Source: Ophiosphaerella korrae
Taxonomy: Eukaryota; Ascomycota; Dothideomycetes; Pleosporales; Phaeosphaeriaceae
Reading direction: 5' to 3'
Length of the DNA stretch: 64,000 bases
Assembly: GCA_028456385.1 (NCBI GenBank)
Contig: JALNQF010000126.1
Span: 1 to 64,000 of the forward strand
In this document: one piece after another, positions 11,780-26,161 of the stretch
Numbering within the stretch: position 1 is the stretch's first letter
How the letters are laid out: each line of letters starts with the position of its first letter
Made by a program: the position numbers and the translations under genes
Notes under the pieces: model-generated
The model's database searches: none
What the model was told of the DNA's origin: nothing
The model's input: the letters and a program-made list of their open reading frames with translations, nothing else

Positions 11780-14700
11780 GGCCCAAAATAAGGTGAATCT
11801 GGTTAGGTAACCAATGAGCCATCAAAGCAGAGGCTGTACTGTTTGTCTGAGAAAACGCCCTTTTCCTGCAAGTGCGTGTTGGTCATACAGGGCAACTAGT
11901 CACTGCCTATTCCAAGAGGCCGGTACAGTGGTATCGAGACTAGGCAGCAATGCACAGCGTTCTGGTAAGAGTACGGGATGATTAGCAGGCAGCAGGCGAG
12001 CCCAAATGGCCTTGTGTGGCATTCCGTTCAATGACAATAGCACAAATTCTGGTAACACCCTTAGGTTCGGAATAAACGAGTCGTTTTTTGGTTTCCTCGT
12101 CTATTCCTGGCACAGAGAATGGGTAGGAATCGACTTTCTTTGTACCGTGCGGGAAATTTTGAATAGACGTACATGTCGAATTTACAGATGCATATGTGGG
12201 AAAAAAGTGGTTGCAGTAACTATTTAAGAAGAGCGATGGGGGGTGCGCTGTATTTTGGGGAAGGCCATGTAAAGGACTCGATGCGGAAATTTACTAAGGC
12301 AACCTAGTGCGGATCTACTGTGAAATAAAACGGCCAATTAGCCACAACCAGCCTTCGGTGCTTAACCCACAGAAGATGAAATCATAGCGTCTTGTACCGA
12401 AGGCGCACTGTGTCTTGACTTCCTTCTAATTGAGAGGAGCACCAATCGTTCGGTGTTGCTGGGGAAGTGTCGCTCGGCGGAACGACGGCTTACCCTACTG
12501 AGTCCTACACCGCATCTATTAACAACTCCTCTCCTATTTCCTAGCTACTATAGCTTCTTCCCACTCCCTCAATCAAATTCAATATTAGTCACACTCCTCC
12601 CACAACCTAGAACCTAACGTATTGCCATTTTCGCCTATTAACTCCCCTAAAATTACTAGTCGTTATAGCTCTATAATTACTAAAGTAAGGTCTCACTGTA
12701 TAATATAGATAACAGTAACCTGTCAAGAGCTTCTAACTAACTGAGATAGTCAAAGGGCAAGCGGTTGGTTCTTACGGAAGAGTGGGTTCAATGAGCGGTG
12801 CTTAGTAACTAGTATTGGTAGATAATATTATATAAAAGAAAGGTTGAACACAATGGAGACATGAGGGCACCTTGTGGGTGGCTGTGTCTGGTGGTAGATC
12901 CCCTTCCCGGCCCCGAGCTGGTTGGGACCGTAATAGGAAGTCAGTCGGGTATTGCTAAAGTAGAAGGTCTAGCCCTAGACACCCCATCTACGGGGTAATT
13001 AGCATCAAAAAGTTCGAGAAATAAGGCCGCAAATAGCAGGGTCTAAGTGTTCATGGTCCTATATGTCATTTTTCGGTCTTGAACTTTGTATACGACCTGC
13101 GAGTGTATGGAGCGGACCAAGGAATTCTGCTCCGTTCTGATCTGTCTCGTCTTATCCGTCTTGTTCGCCTCATTTATTTCGTTGTGTCTGTTACGTTTCG
13201 AGCTGTTCCCAGCTCTATTTTCACATAAGTGGGCCAGGAAATTGCTCACGACTAGCGCTGCTGGGAAGGGTTATTATAACAAGGCACAGAAAGACCGGGA
13301 TCAACAACCTCCAGCGTGGTTTCAATAGCTAACGTTCAATATTGCTATTCACGAATAATGAACCATTCACCTTCTACGCCCTCTTCCAGCTTACAATCAT
13401 TTGTGATCCACTTGAATTTATGCAACCATACGTTACGAGTACTTCTTTCCTCTTTGATACTCAAGATATATTCACTATTAAACGAATCAAGCAGAAGGCC
13501 ACGAAATTCACCATCGTCTATTCAGTACCGCACACTGTGACTAAGCAAACGACCAATTGTATTTCGTAAGTCCAAACCCCCTTACAGCTTAGGATCCTTT
13601 ATCTCTAGAGACTGCATTGGCAAGAGCAATTCTCAGGGGAAGATTTAGAATAATCTCTTATCTCGATAGTTCCATTAGCTAACTACTCCGGTAGCAACTT
13701 CTAATAGAACTAGAAACACCTCCTTAGAGAATGGAAAGCCCTATTGTTCCCGATGGGAGATTAGAGCGTCTGTGGAGGGCTTGATTTGGAGGTCGCCGTC
13801 ACCATCCACGCTTAGAGAGCCGCAAGATAGTTCGTTCAGTCCTTCTCATAGCTGAACTACGTTGATATCCGATGATATGAGGGATGGTGCGCGAGATGGA
13901 AAGGATGATGGTAGTAAGGCAGCACTAGCAGGAGGTAGAGGCAGAGGCGGAACGGTTATAGAGGAGGGGTCCTGTTGACTTGCGCATGGTCGTGATTTGA
14001 AGTACTCAAGTAATCTACTACTCGTCATCAAAAGAATACAATAAGTAGCTTATAAGGGTTAATTTCTGGCCCATTTTATATTTCTAGAAGCATACTTGTA
14101 TTCTTGACCGTGTCCATGGGAACTGTCTGGATGGAAAGTTGAGATTGCGCGGCCTTTTAATATTTATAGGTGGTGTGTTCTAAGGCGGTCAGGTGGGCGT
14201 CCTTTGATAGCTGGCTAAGAAACCTAAAATAGCCTGTTCCGTAAGAAGGTAGATAAGGCAACTAATAGTTAGTGAGTCTTAATCGTAAGAATTAAGCACC
14301 GGGCGGGTGGTAACTTGCTTACCTTGCTGGACCCAGCGACTCCTCGCTCTATTAGTTCCGTTACTTAGGTAATTTTTTTGGGTGACCGCATTCTTGCTGC
14401 AAGCAGGAGACAGGCCTATTAGTTATAGTGCTGAAGGTGGGCGAATCCTCTAGTCCTTATTCACTGCCTAGTCTCGACTGCCTTGAAATTTGGGTCCTTA
14501 ACATTATGCATACACCCGATACGGGTAGGCTAGGCTACACCTATGTAACTCTATGGCTTCAAATCATTGGCGACCCTTATTCGGAGGACCCTGCGCGCTT
14601 AGCGTTGAGGCAACTACTTTAGGCAGTGAGTGCATAATCCTGGAGCAGCGGCGAACTGTTTGCCTATTTCTCCGGTAGAAATTAGTTCTTCACCAAATCT

Positions 14701-17700
14701 AATTCTGAACCCTTTTTCATCTCTTGCGAAAGAAGTGTCGTCACTCGTCTTAATACTAGCTTTTGCTGTAAAAGAGTGGTGCACAGCCTCACTAGACCTT
14801 CTACATCTATCACTAACACGAACCTGGGACTAGCTGCATCAATAGCATTTTCAAAATCTCATCCTCCTCCTTCAGCTCCTGTCCGGCCCAACCATGCTGT
14901 CCACAGTCTGGAGTTCCCATGGAAGCCAACCATTTATATTGACGGAGAAACAAAAAAATATCTCAGATGAAGAAGCTGAGACTGTTTCTGTTCCGCAATG
15001 ACTATCAGCGGTAGAGATAGGCGCGAGATGTCTAAACCACACTCTGGATGATAACCTCCGGAAGTTGCTAAACTAATCTAAGTCGTATGCATTAGCGGCC
15101 TTCAGCAACATAAAGGACGACAATTCACATCGCTTTACACATGCTATCGTACGAGAGCTCGAACTTGCTACCTGGCGACAAGAGAGACCGAAATTTCGGG
15201 TAAATGGCTGTACACAGAGGACATCTATTCTACTACACTACTTCAAGAAACAAATACCGATTGACCATACAATTGGAGAAACGATTGGGTCAACTTCTAG
15301 TTATTGAAGTGCAGATAGCAACAACGGAATGATTTAAAGGAGATTGCGGGATAAGATGCCTACGGCATAACGCCCTTCAATCTTCCTTTCCCGTTACTAT
15401 GCTCTCTCTTATTGCGGGTCTTTGGCAGTTGTTATCAGGGAGCGGAATTCACATTGGATAGCCACTACTTTTCACTTTGTATATCACCAACACAAAAAAT
15501 ATGATTAAAAGCCTAATCTAAGCCTGCAAAAAGCGAGACTATTACCGCCTAACGTGCTCGTCTTGAATCAACATAGGCATTTCTTCTCGATTTTTTGGTA
15601 TGTTATACACATGGTGGGGAGACGGTTGCACTTCCTCACTTTCATTATGCCCTTTGTACCTGTGTGAGGCTGTGCAAAGCGGAACCCCATCAAAATGTTG
15701 TACACGTGATTATTATGCCAAGAATAGATACTGGTCTATGCTTCGAATCACACTTGAACCAGCCTATCAAAAATTAGCCCCGAACGACAATGTGCCCCGC
15801 CCCGACACTCGTTGCATCCAGACAAATCTCAGACTGTTTCTTTCAACGCAGCGTCTAAAACATTATGACGACTATAAAGGCAAGGACTTGCTCTGAGGAG
15901 GTACGGAAAATAGCAGGCCATTCAATGAACCAATGGAGACAATTTGCGGTAAACGGAGTGCACCTAAATATATCAACTTGTGTTGACTGTAACTAGAGTA
16001 TTGTAAGAAAAGAAGCTGCCCATTTAATTAGAGAAAATCCCAAGGATAGATGGGGTGATTACAAGGATGCAGATCAATATGCCAGCATGGACAGGGTCAA
16101 TGAGGAGCTGCGGAAAATGGAGATCCCTGAGGTTAACCTAGTTATCCTTGGGTGGCGTATGAGTAAAATCATGAGCAGACCAAGGGGTAAGCTTCCAACT
16201 ATCCATTTTATATCAATACAGCGTTGATTGGCACATAGAGACAACCACTCGAGCTGAGTCGAGTCAGGCAGGGTCGGCATCAAACGACACACCTGCCCGC
16301 GGTGATGTGCTCGCACACGACAGCACAGTTGCGCACGAGTTCTACGATGCTGTACGGGACGTAAAGAGAGCCAAGGTCTGAGAGACAGGGCAGCCACTAA
16401 GGAGGAGCGGGAGTGGGGTTGTTTCACAAATTGAGTAGCTCGCACAGTCTCAATCCAGTTGCGAGCTGCAGTCATTTAGGTCCCAGTCTTGCGGATGGAG
16501 CAAACCGTGTGATCGGCAGTTACTTGGGATGGGCGGGAACCACACCATCAAATGAATAGCTACAAAGAGAGTTTTTCATGATAATATATCAGATTTCAAT
16601 TTACTTTTACGACCCCATACTTTATCCCATAATAGTCACCTTTGGTCATGTCCATTATCTTCTCCTACTTCACTTCCTTTGGCATCGTCTCATATCTGCG
16701 CCGATTGTTCAACTAAGTTGAGATTATCAATGGTCTCTTCGCGCTGAATTAGCGCCCTAGAGTTGACGGAGACATTGAAAACGGCCATAATTTCATAAAG
16801 AAACCTCTGGGGGCTGACAGGACTCGCGATTTGATACAGACGATAGTGGAGTGTTCGTTGAGTGTACCAACTACGGGCATCGGGCGCGACTTCCCATGCT
16901 GGCAGAGGGATTTGGATTGATACTAGGATGCTGGAGCTCGTGCAGTAGTTCTTTCTACTTCCACACTAATATAGCTGCTGCCTCCTTCATCACCTCAAAT
17001 TGTACCCGTTGTGGTAGTGGTGGTGATGCCAAGTTATTTGGAGCCGCCACTGTGGAGGCCCCTTGTGGATTGAGTCACTGTCGCCCTTCGGACCGTCCCC
17101 GCTTCTGTACCCTAAGTAAAAGAGTGGATCTGACGGGTATGCCGCTCGCATTATGCATTACCTACCCTCTCCAATTAAACTCTCGCGAACGCATATTTGC
17201 TCAGCTGTAGCAGCGCCATATTGACTCGCGATGCAGAGTTAACCATACGAAAACCGGTAAGCGCCTGCACTAGCCAGAAGCTGGCCCAATACCTAGGTCT
17301 GTGTTTCGTCGGCCTCGGATGTCTCGTCCATCCCGTCCACTCAATCTGTCCAACCCGTCCAATCTATCTTATTTGTCTCTCGTCTTGTCTCAATTGGTCC
17401 AATCATGTTTTGCCTCAACCAGGTGCACTAAACTGATTAAGCTTGCAAAGATACAATCAGCCCTTAGGGAAGAGGCTCTGACATTGCCCATGAGTAATGT
17501 GACCAGCGAGCTTTCCACACACATAAACGTTTTCTAGACACTATTACTTATCTACACATGGAAATATTCACCCCTTGTGCTATGCTCCCATTAACGTGGA
17601 TATTTCCGTGGACTAGGATGGCGGAGACAATCAATTAAGCAATAATTAGTGAGCAGAGACAGGATAAGATTCAGTTGTGTGACGTGGCGTTGGGCCGAGC

Positions 17701-17795
17701 GGCCCGGGTTGACCTATGGGACTCATGCACAGACACGGAAAATGGCCAATTAGGGTAAGATATTCGCGGGCCCATATCAGCCTGTTTATGTATTG
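11780..17795. other. Long gene-poor stretch
   Basis: About 6 kb with only short frames. The longest, 16851-17210 (+) and 16074-16475 (-), show no known motif. A pyrimidine-rich, TA-rich segment at 12480-12720 and a GC-richer block at about 12850-13000 look like old transposon debris, but I cannot name a family. No tRNA or rRNA seen. Confidence 0.45.
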
Positions 17796-18137
17796 TGGTG
17801 TAGTAGGACCGCGCGAGACCGGGGAGCGTTAGGTCAGCTTTGCAGCTCTGCAGGAGGCTCCGAGTGAGATCGGATGGGGCAGATAGACACCGAGACCAAC
17901 TCGTTAAGTAGTTACTCAATCCATATATTGTGATGTAGCGGAACTGCACGTGATCGGGGAGGCTTAGGTTAGTATTACGGCTCTGTGTGGGCACCGAAAA
18001 AGGATCAGATGGAGTAGATAGCCTCCGCCACCAACTCGTCACGTAGCTACTCAAGCCATATATTCCAACTTATCTCGCCGACTGCAGGTCGCCACCTGCC
18101 TCCTACTTCTACGTGCATCCTAGTATGCCGCAGTATC
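17796..18137. repeat. Dispersed repeat, two tandem units (copies 2 and 3)
   Basis: Unit 17796-17927 (about 132 bp) and unit 17928-18137 both begin with the TATTGTGRTGTAG motif. The second matches 7695-7905 over its whole length; the first matches the first 130 bp only. The minus strand across both units stays open (17671-18054) and gives two related segments of about 44 residues containing LPDHVQFRYITIYG and LPGLARSYYTTIH. Function unknown. Confidence 0.75.
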
Positions 18138-18416
18138 TTCCTAGATGGCGAGGGAAACAAGGGTGGTGGCGCAAGCTTGGGCGTCGGAACGGCGAAGGTG
18201 TGCTACACATGAAGAACCTTTTCAAACTACCTCATCTGGGCACTGTAGAACGGTTCAATTTCTCTGTTACTTCGCTGCTTAATGCAGCCTCTAGGATAAT
18301 AAACTTGAAATGACTAACAAGAGAAGCGGCTGTCGTATCCCCTCACAAACTGTCTCCTGTGTTGAAAGTCATAACGCAATGTTTAAAAGAGCACCGGCAT
18401 GAGTATACGGCACATC

Positions 18417-18731
18417 TTATAAATTAAGCTCCAACAGCCATACTTGTGGGTTGACTAGTCGCATTAGAACATTAGAACCCGCTCCACCAGCTCCAGCATG
18501 GCCGCCCTTTTTGGTATTATTGGGAGACTTCGTCTTGCCCCTGCGACAGTTGGGACAGTCGTTTCTAATAGCGAAGCCGCGACTCGAGGCCTTGGACGTT
18601 CGCGTAGGGTTGGGGCATGCGGATCCTCTATCACTGGCCTCCGTGCACCACTGAACCCTCTCCTCCGAGATATCGGGTGCGTAATGCGTGCATTTCCAGG
18701 TGTAAAAGATTTTTTTCTCGACCCAACACAT
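18417..18731 (-). CDS. Hypothetical small cysteine-rich protein
   Basis: 104-codon frame starting MCWVEKKIFYTWKCTHY. Cysteines occur as WC-x9-C (QWCTEASDRGSACPN) and a later DCPNCRRG, followed by a Gly/Lys-rich tail. This resembles small fungal proteins with an MC start, a CTH/CGH motif and a terminal CPxC, which are probably zinc-binding but of unknown function. There is no intron and the start context was not decisive. The alternative frame in the same strand (18464-18862) lacks these motifs. It could be a chance frame; I keep it because of the spaced cysteines. Confidence 0.35.
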   Translation of the reverse strand: MCWVEKKIFYTWKCTHYAPDISEERVQWCTEASDRGSACPNPTRTSKASSRGFAIRNDCPNCRRGKTKSPNNTKKGGHAGAGGAGSNVLMRLVNPQVWLLELNL

Positions 18732-18862
18732 GTTCGCTGCCTTTTAGATAATGCTTTATCAGGTACATATCTATGGGCCGTTAGTATGATCATAAGAATG
18801 CGTGACTGGAAATGTACCTTGCGTATGAAGCTTGATGAGTGGCCCTGAGAGGTGTATGCCAC

Positions 18863-19274
18863 AAGTAATGGAGATATTGAAAGGTGTGCGACTAGAATCT
18901 AATAGCCTTTATCTATCTACATGTTTTCAATAGTCAAAGGCAATATTCATTGGTCGGACAATCGACTCTTTTAATCTAGCTCCACATGGAGAGCTCATGC
19001 CCGCGACCCCCTCATCCGATCGACGTGAACTATCCCGACTGGTCCTAGGAAACCCTGATTCACCGTTGCCTAGTTATCCGTGATTGTATCTAATGCCATA
19101 AGAAACGGTTATGCTGTTGCTTGTTAAATTAATCTGATTTGGTGACGCGGAGGTAGACAGGATAGTGTGGATGTCGTTCAGACGCTCATGGAGGGCGAGC
19201 AGCAACATGGTGAGCATTATTCATCACTGGTACGAAATGAATAATGCTGGTGGGATGGGGCAAAAGCGCGCTTT
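18863..19274. other. Intergenic, nothing seen
   Basis: No open frame with a motif and no repeat that I can name. Confidence 0.45.
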
Positions 19275-20048
19275 TTAGTGCCCCTCCCTGAGGAACTGTA
19301 GGTCCTTTGACTCCTCCGACTTAGCGACGATATCTTCGTAAAGCGATGCAATGGTGTTACATTTATTATCCCAGCATTTCCTAATGATGTCACCATATAG
19401 AATGTGGCTTGTCATTGGGAGCTCATCTGGCATCGGCCAGCGGCCTTTTTCAAAGTAATCGTAGATGAAGACCTGCCACGCTGCGATAGAGTAAATGACA
19501 CAACTAAGGCAAAGTAAATCCACTTGTGAAAAAGGATCGTCCGCGCAAGTCGTTTCCATGTCAGCATCAAGTGGAAGAAGTATGCCGTTTGCAAAATCGA
19601 TGACCTTCAAGTAATCGTTATCCACGAGAATGTTGTTGAGTTTAATGTCTTGATGGAGTACTTTGCAACAATAAATGTGGTAGAAAGTTTCCATAAGCGA
19701 CTAGATCCATCTATCACGAAAGGATTGGGACGGCATGCGATTATTTTGAATGTAACTAGAGAGATCACCTTGCTTCGCGTACGCCAATCTTATCGCCCTA
19801 GATTCCATATCCACGATCCCAAGGTACTTTATGATACCATTATGGTCCCCTAGGCGCTCATAGATATGTCCCTCAAGAGTGATAAGGTCACGGAACAGCT
19901 CGTTGTGGGCAGAATGACCAGGAAAAGATTTTGGGTGTTTGACCACATGAGCATCGTTAATTTTGTAGATCTCTCCGGACCAGCCTATTGTTACACAGCC
20001 TGGGCACTGCATGGTAGTGAGCGTGGATGAAAGTGCGTTTTCCGCCAT
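19275..20048 (-). pseudogene. Protein-kinase-like gene with one in-frame TAG
   Basis: A single frame from 20048 to 19275 (257 codons) with one TAG at 19701-19703. Before it: GCVTIGWSGEIYKIND (glycine loop region), AHVVKHPKSF with the probable ATP-binding lysine, ERLGDHNGIIKYLGI. After it: the catalytic loop LHQDIKLNNILVD (HQD in place of HRD, Asp and Asn kept), KVIDFANGILLPLD (DFA in place of DFG), LSCVIYSIAAWQVF and IIRKCWDNK. This is a fungus-specific kinase-like family related to the gene at 10.9 kb but clearly distinct from it. No intron can skip the stop. The substrate is unknown; most likely inactive. Confidence 0.78.
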
Positions 20049-21462
20049 TGCAGAGGATCAAGAGTCGAAAGGAGTCGAAGTGTGGTTGGTATGTTAGCAC
20101 GGAAGGTCAATTGACTGACTATCTGCTGTGCCTCTCGGAGAAGAGCTCGAAATTGAGGATTTAGGAGATGGTTATTCTGAAACATTAATTTAGCTATTAA
20201 CGCCTGATCCAGGGTTGTGATGGTGTAGGGCATACCTGAAAAAGGTCAGATATTGGTATGGAGGAGCAGTGGATTTAGTGTAGTTAGTCTAACGCGACTT
20301 GGCACCCTGTCCGCCTGCGGGAACCGGTTTCGGTCATATGACCTTGCACACGGCAACGAAGGCTTCGCGCATCGAGAGATTGCTTAACCGCTCGACACGT
20401 GAAAGAAAGAAGAATGCATGCCGCGCTACGAGATTCAAGAACTTTTGTAATTACACAAAGTTGCGGGCACCTTGCTTAAGCTTGGGTACTTTCACATGAT
20501 AGTTTCATGCTATCAAAGCCAGTCCTCTAGATATCTGAGACTACTAACAGTTGATACGATATCGTCTGATTAGTCCACTATACAACTAAAAAACAAAATT
20601 GATGAAGGCTTCAAGTAAACTAGCGCAATCCTTCAGTTGCTCAGGATTTTAAGGGTACCTGGGACCTAATGGAGTGTGAGGACCCAGATCGATGCAAAAA
20701 TGTTCCAATTTCGATGGGCTGCTAATTCTTGTCACTGCGTTGGAATGGCCTGGCACACACAAATGTGCAATATTCATATCGGTCACCACTTGGTAAAACA
20801 AAGAAATTAATAGATTCGTAGGGCTGTTCCACCTTGAAGAATCTGGTATGAGTCATCCCCCAGGGACTACCCTGACTCATAAACTGGAGTCTAGTTTGGC
20901 TTCACTATCTCAAGAAACTTGCTTAATGCAGTTGCTTTGGTGAAGGCTAAAAGGGTCGAGGTAATAAATAAGCTAGAAATAACGCTTGGAGAAGATGTGA
21001 AGGTGAAATAAGTCTTGGCCGAGCAGTTTGCACAGCGAGCAACATTCGGCAGGTAATGAGATATACTACCAGAGAATGAATTTGCTCTTGATGTTTTGAA
21101 TGCGGAGGCCTGGCGGTGGGGCAGAGGAAGCGTATCCGTATGACTGGATTAGCTTTATCAAGTCGTAATGCCGGGGCGATGGAATTGAGGTAAAGAGAAC
21201 GACGGAGACGTCACTCCTTCGCCGCCCGCTGCTAACGAGAGGCAAAAGCTATATGGCAGATCTTACCATGTTGCTTGTGGTCTAGTCCCTGTATCTTGGG
21301 TAAATCCTTGAAAAGTCCTTGCCGACAAGACATGGGACTCACATTCTTTGCTTGACTCATAGCATAAGGGCTTGGCAAACACCAGTATATTTCCCGTGGC
21401 GCACTGTTTCCATACCATTGTCTCCTCAACCTTTCTCAAAACCTCGCCTCAACCGAAACAAA
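20049..21462. other. Intergenic, no gene seen
   Basis: About 1.4 kb with no motif-bearing frame. The last part precedes the lysyl-tRNA synthetase-like sequence and may be its old promoter. An in-frame extension of that gene back to 21319 is not supported by the family. Confidence 0.45.

Positions 21463-23273
<1,811 letters not shown>

Positions 23274-23309
<36 letters not shown>
23274..23309 (+). repeat. (TAG)12 microsatellite
   Basis: Twelve perfect TAG units; the first is the stop codon of the lysyl-tRNA synthetase-like frame. Confidence 0.97.
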
Positions 23310-23531
23310 CAGACTTTTTGCCAAAAAAAAAGCAAACAACAATGCTCAAGTAGGTACATGATAGAAAAGGCAGCCATGAAAAGAATTTTCAGCCCTTGGT
23401 AGCGTATCCAACTAGCCAACAAAAGATCTATCCTATTGATTTAGACTACTGCTTCCGTGTATATGGACGGTATACTGTTGTCTTCAAAGTTAGTTCGGTA
23501 TAATTCCCTCTACTCACCCCCAAAAAAGGCT

Positions 23532-23576
23532 GTAATTATAACGTCTACGGGTGGGTCAATGCCACGTTATAATTAC
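23532..23576. repeat. Perfect 13-bp inverted repeat (hairpin)
   Basis: Arms GTAATTATAACGT (23532-23544) and its exact complement (23564-23576) flank a 19-nt G-rich loop. It lies about 220 bp after the lysRS pseudogene. It may be a short transposon end or a solo hairpin; no second copy was noticed in the window. Confidence 0.8.
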
Positions 23577-24282
23577 TTCTCTAGGTCTTGGAGATGAAAT
23601 GGTACTGACGAAGCGAAGTCTACTACCGAGATACAACATCTACAAAGCTACAAACAAGCCAAGGGTTTGAAGGCAGTGCAAAATCTATCATCAACGATGA
23701 AGCCTGTAGTAAATTACTATATGATGGGCTTCCAGAGAGTAATAGAAATAATGTCATGGTATGTTGTAATCCCTATAATATGCAACTCTACACCACTGCG
23801 CCAGACAACTCAAAAAGGTAGTGATAATCAACCAATGTTAGGGACTAGGTATAAAACGATATCTATATTCTGCTGCCAGCTTGTAGTCTTTTATTAATTA
23901 GGGTATATACCTAGAAATATTTAGAAGTATTAGGATATCTGATAAAGCGGCTACTGTTGCAAGCTCAACGTCTTTTACACTAGTATGTCAGCATAAGGAC
24001 ATTAGATTACCAACTTGGTACTTACTGTAGCTACATATAGGTCATTCCTTTAAGTGGCGTGATTAAGCATGCATCTGTGCTAAAGGTAATGCTTTATGAC
24101 TGCACCCTAGTTTTCCGACGTCATACATACAACTTTCGTCGCGAATGCCATGCAGTGTAATACGGACTTCGATCTAGAAACCAGGGCCGAGGCCGAATAG
24201 CCGTCTTCGACGAAATGTATTTGCAGATTCCAACTGAACCCGATGCAGGGCAAGGTTGAATGATTAAACCGACCTTAGATTA
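23577..24282. other. Intergenic, nothing further seen
   Basis: AT-rich, with no motif-bearing frame. Confidence 0.45.
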
Positions 24283-25777
24283 TCAACGCCTACGTCTGCG
24301 ATGCGTATTGCTTCTAGCCGAATCATGACTTCGCCGCCGATCCGAATGTGCAATAGAAGATGACCGAGGCCTATAGGATTCACTCCTCCGCGCTTCGTTC
24401 CCGCGATTAGGATCAAGAGTGACCAGTGAGCCCAGAGTATTTTGAAAGCCATTTCGCGGAAGTCTTTCCAGTGTACCAACGCAAACTTGAGCCTTTGTAA
24501 CCAGCCTGCCTTTGGAATCGTTGGCGGAATGATTGTAAATTGGTGGCGCGACAATCAGCTCAATCCCCCCGCCGTCTTGCTGATCAGTTACTACTTCCAC
24601 TGTGTCCGGGTCATACCCTTGCCTAGAACAACGCGGCCGAGGATGTAAAGATAGTTCGGCAGTGTATTTCTTCATATCAAGGTCAAAGCAGATTGCGTCT
24701 AATGCAATATCTTTCAGGGACTCCCTCGCCTCACGCACTACGTTGCGGGAGGTATCGGGGCCGGCATATCTCCATAGCGATTTCCATATCTGTCTCTGGG
24801 TGTCCTTGACGCGAATATTAAATTCTTCCTCTATATAAGGGGGCATATCAAGGTCCCGGCCTTGGCCAGGGAATAGAAGTGTAAACGTTGACGCTTGCCA
24901 TTCGCGATACGTTACGCGGTTAGCATCACTGCTCTCAGACAAAGCTGAATACATTAGTTCTTTCCGAGAAACGAAGGGAAGTCATATTCGTACCGAGTGC
25001 CAATGCTCTTTCGATCGGGTTATACTTGGACCCGAAGAACAGGTATGAACATTTCTTGCTCGTTGAATACGAGTCGAATAAGAATCGCTCTAGGATATGC
25101 CATACGTATGCTTGTATTAGGCGTGGACGTTGCGATTTGTATTCCATATAGGCTGCCCAGTTAGTACTAAGCTTTTTGAACCTATCGTGCGCTCTTGAGG
25201 TCCAGTAATTCCCTGTATGCGAGAAATATGTCTGAGTCCAGCTCCGAATTTTAACACGTAGCCCATCTAGTTGTTCCATGAAATACAAATCATTATAATT
25301 TTTAGGACGCCTAGATTGCACAATAGCCAGCTCTGTCTTGGCCTGGTTGAGCCGCTCTCTCGTTCTTGATAACTGCCCCTGGAGCTGTGTGATTTGTTCT
25401 TCTACGCTTAGGAAAGGGCCTAAATTCTCTACAGAGGTTCTTATAGACGATTCACTGAGCTCGTCAGAGAATAATGCATCATCGGACTCTCGACCGTCCT
25501 CATTATGACTTCGCTTGCTACTTTGATCAAAGGCTTGTGTGGTCACATCTTGGACGCAGAACTCGCCGTTGTTTCGGGAGCGAGGATTATCGTCCAAGGG
25601 AGAAATAGGTGGTGGTATTGTCACACCCCGGACGCAGGGTTCATGGTCGCTTTGGATGGGATGATCATTGTCCAAGGGGGGAATGGGTGGATAGCTTTCT
25701 CTCAGGAGTGCACCTGTCAATCGTCGCGTCGCGGCTGAATTTGCTGCATTCCGGGTTAGTCGCGAACTTTTAGCCAT
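24283..25777 (-). CDS. Coiled-coil protein of unknown function, two exons
   Basis: Model complement(join(24283..24944,24994..25777)), 481 aa; a methionine five codons upstream (25792) is possible. The 49-nt intron starts GTACGA, contains ACTAA and ends TTCAG; the phase agrees on both sides. The N-terminal 120 residues are Ser/Pro/Asp-rich and probably disordered. Residues about 125-165 form a coiled coil (EEQITQLQGQLSRTRERLNQ). Then comes a globular part with WTQTYFSHTG and RPRLIQAYVWHILERFLFDS, a region like that of uncharacterised fungal proteins of this build, and an Arg/Ser/His-rich tail. I do not recognise an enzymatic motif. It lies 385 bp downstream of the Hsp70-like gene on the same strand. 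No lesions, so probably expressed. Confidence 0.72.
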
Positions 25778-26161
25778 ACAAGAGACGTACACATCCGCGC
25801 TCCTTCGGCAGTATCATGGCAGCGTTCGCCCGACATTGAAACCCCACCAGTGGTAACGTTAGTGCGGTGTTGAACTGCCTACCGGACCCACCGAGGTTGC
25901 GACGTCAGTGCTATGCCAAGACGCTAGGTCACCAGTAGACGTCAGCCAGACAAGGCTAGCCATATAACAGCCTCCCATACGCAAAAATCGCGGGTTTGAG
26001 AAGCCAAGTGGCTACGTTGGTAGCTTTCTATTCTGATAATGACGGATAGTAGATTAATGCATGTCACAACGCCAGGCGTCTTCCCATTATCTGTATATTT
26101 ACGAATTCGACTATATGAAGACATGATCACTATTGCTTCGACGATCCGGCCATTGGACCTC

